From positions 1,444,501-1,508,500 of the forward strand of contig NZ_CP011479.1 in NCBI RefSeq assembly GCF_001011155.1: DNA of 64,000 bases, given 5' to 3'. The notes beneath the pieces are model-generated. The model did not search any database. It saw nothing but the letters and a program-made list of their open reading frames with translations, and was not told the origin of the DNA. Position 1 is the first letter of the stretch, and every line of letters starts with the position of its first letter. The DNA comes from Hoeflea sp. IMCC20628 (GTDB taxonomy: Bacteria; Pseudomonadota; Alphaproteobacteria; Rhizobiales; Rhizobiaceae). Below are positions 62,820 to 64,000 of the stretch, in pieces. The position numbers and the translations under genes were made by a program.

Positions 62820-64000
62820 ATGTCGTTGTCAGATTTCGTTTTTCGACCCTTCGAAACGATGGTCCGTCCGCTGGACATTCCCTGCACGCCATTGCCGACA
62901 GATGGGCCATTCGCGTTGGTCATGCATTTTGTGCGGCTTTTCCGCGGCGTACTCCTGACCGTGACCATCCTGATGGTTGCAATCGAGTCGATCAACCTGG
63001 CGACGATCTGGGGAGTTTCCTTTGTCGTTGACGGGATTGATACAAAGGGCGCAGCGGTCTTCCTTCAAGAGGAATGGCCGGTCCTGATGGCTCTTGGACT
63101 TCTGGTGTTTCCGCTGATGCCGGTTCTGATCTTTCTCGCCAACACCATCAATTCGCTGGTGGTGGCAGTCAGCATGCCGACGGCGATGGCGTGGCAGGGC
63201 CACAAGGCGGTGGAGCGGCAAGACCTCTCCTTCTTCCACGACATGTTCGCAGGCCAGGTGGCTTCGCGCATTGGGCAGGTCGCTTCCGCCGTGCAGCAGC
63301 AGATCGTCGTCGCCTTCTACCACGTCCCCTATATTGCCATGAAGTTTGTCGGCTCGCTGGTGCTGCTCGCCACACTTTCATGGCCGCTGGCGGTTCCTGT
63401 GGTTGTCTGGATCGCAGCCAACGTCGTTGTTTCGGTGGTTGCCGTGCCGCATTTTGCTGCGCGCTCCCGTCACACGGCGCGCGCCCGCAGCATGGTCGTC
63501 GGAGCGATGACCGACCTCTACGCCAATATCCAGATGGTCAAGTTGTTTGCCGCCGAGGACAGTGAGGCGGGCCTGATGCGCAAGGTGATTGGCGAATCCA
63601 TCCACACCCAGCAATTGGAACGCCGGGTTCATCTGACAACCGACATCACCGTAGTGTTGCTCAACGTGCTTCTGTTGCTGGCAAATGTCGCCATTGGCGT
63701 GTGGGGACTTGTCTCCGGCTTCGTCACGATCGGCGAATTTGCGGCATCGATCGCCATCGTCCTGAGGCTGACTGGGAGTTCCCGCGCTTTTCTGGAGATG
63801 TGCCAGCAGGTCTTCCAGGCTTTGGGCACAATTCGCGACGCCATGCCGGTCATCACCACACCGCCGACGATCACCAATGCGGCGGGTGCGCGGCCGCTCA
63901 AAGTGAGCAAGGGTCATGTCGAGTTCAGGAATGTGGGGTTTGAGTACCGGCAGGACCAACAGGTGATCGGCGACTTGTCGCTGTCGATAGAGCCTGGCGA
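62820..64000 (+). CDS. ABC exporter, fused membrane and ATP-binding type (3' end cut by window edge)
   Basis: The frame runs from the ATG at 62820 to the window end (393 codons seen). The first about 340 residues are a six-helix ABC exporter membrane domain with the typical loops (FFHDMFAGQVASRIGQ, MTDLYANIQMVKLFAAEDSE). After residue 360 the ATP-binding domain starts (GHVEFRNVGFEYRQD) and is cut just before its Walker A. Such half-transporters export lipids, drugs or peptides as dimers. The substrate cannot be named. Confidence 0.88.
   Translation, partial: MSLSDFVFRPFETMVRPLDIPCTPLPTDGPFALVMHFVRLFRGVLLTVTILMVAIESINLATIWGVSFVVDGIDTKGAAVFLQEEWPVLMALGLLVFPLMPVLIFLANTINSLVVAVSMPTAMAWQGHKAVERQDLSFFHDMFAGQVASRIGQVASAVQQQIVVAFYHVPYIAMKFVGSLVLLATLSWPLAVPVVVWIAANVVVSVVAVPHFAARSRHTARARSMVVGAMTDLYANIQMVKLFAAEDSEAGLMRKVIGESIHTQQLERRVHLTTDITVVLLNVLLLLANVAIGVWGLVSGFVTIGEFAASIAIVLRLTGSSRAFLEMCQQVFQALGTIRDAMPVITTPPTITNAAGARPLKVSKGHVEFRNVGFEYRQDQQVIGDLSLSIEPG

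Noticed and set aside
1-64000. CRISPR arrays, insertion sequences, integrase or tRNA-bounded integration site
   Set aside because: No regularly spaced direct repeats, transposase or integrase genes, or tRNA genes were recognised. Although the left 37 kb looks like an accessory island in content, there is no direct sign of recent mobility.

Overview
The window (about 60% GC by eye, dense, operonic, many ATGA start/stop overlaps) looks like the chromosome of an alphaproteobacterium of the Hyphomicrobiales (Rhizobiales). Pointers are the DUF1217 and DUF1289 proteins, a TIGR02281-type aspartic protease, a histidine kinase with a DivJ/PleC-like phosphoacceptor box, and aerobic-type cobalamin genes. 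A Hoeflea- or Phyllobacteriaceae-like genus is only a guess. No tRNA, rRNA, insertion sequence, phage gene or CRISPR array was seen.

Positions 1-37,500 form a catabolic island for tryptophan-derived and other ortho-aminoaryl compounds. From the left: a Dpp/Opp-type ABC importer (1-5181, with its binding protein divergent), a PACE efflux gene, and a six-gene leftward operon (13239 to 5938). That operon encodes an isatin-hydrolase-like cyclase-family enzyme, a CrtI-like FAD oxidoreductase, a MarR regulator, an exported VOC protein and the two subunits of an indolepyruvate:ferredoxin-oxidoreductase-type enzyme. Divergent from it (13376-21333) are a paralogous FAD oxidoreductase, a second complete Dpp-type importer and a kynureninase-like PLP enzyme. 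Next comes a nine-gene operon (21477-31121): anthraniloyl-CoA monooxygenase/reductase, SDR, MarR, an unusual crotonase, acyl-CoA dehydrogenase, 2-aminobenzoate-CoA ligase, RidA, kynureninase and tryptophan 2,3-dioxygenase. A double-cupin protein, a complete Liv-type ABC importer and a possibly damaged hotdog thioesterase follow.

Together these genes suggest uptake of aromatic amino acid derivatives, conversion through the kynurenine route (TDO, kynureninase) and perhaps through an isatin/isatinate route to anthranilate or directly to anthraniloyl-CoA, followed by CoA-dependent dearomatisation (the aerobic hybrid pathway known from Azoarcus evansii) and beta-oxidation-like ring degradation. 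A conserved 11-base element next to an inverted repeat lies upstream of both the anthraniloyl-CoA operon and the cupin gene, which suggests a local regulon.

From about 37,700 to the end is ordinary chromosome: a host-attachment-family protein, a PfpI-family protein, dusA, a polar amino acid ABC importer, two small proteins, a YciA-like thioesterase, an extensin-like lipoprotein, a TauE/SafE permease, a DUF1217 protein of about six repeats, an aspartic protease, a DUF1289 protein, divergent cobS and cobT, a histidine kinase, a secreted nuclease-like protein, a GST, a uracil-DNA-glycosylase-family protein, an Lrp/AsnC regulator, a DUF302 protein, an AlkD-like protein, a beta-hydroxyacid dehydrogenase, a penicillin-acylase-family hydrolase, a class 3 lipase, an aldo/keto reductase and the start of an ABC exporter cut by the window edge.
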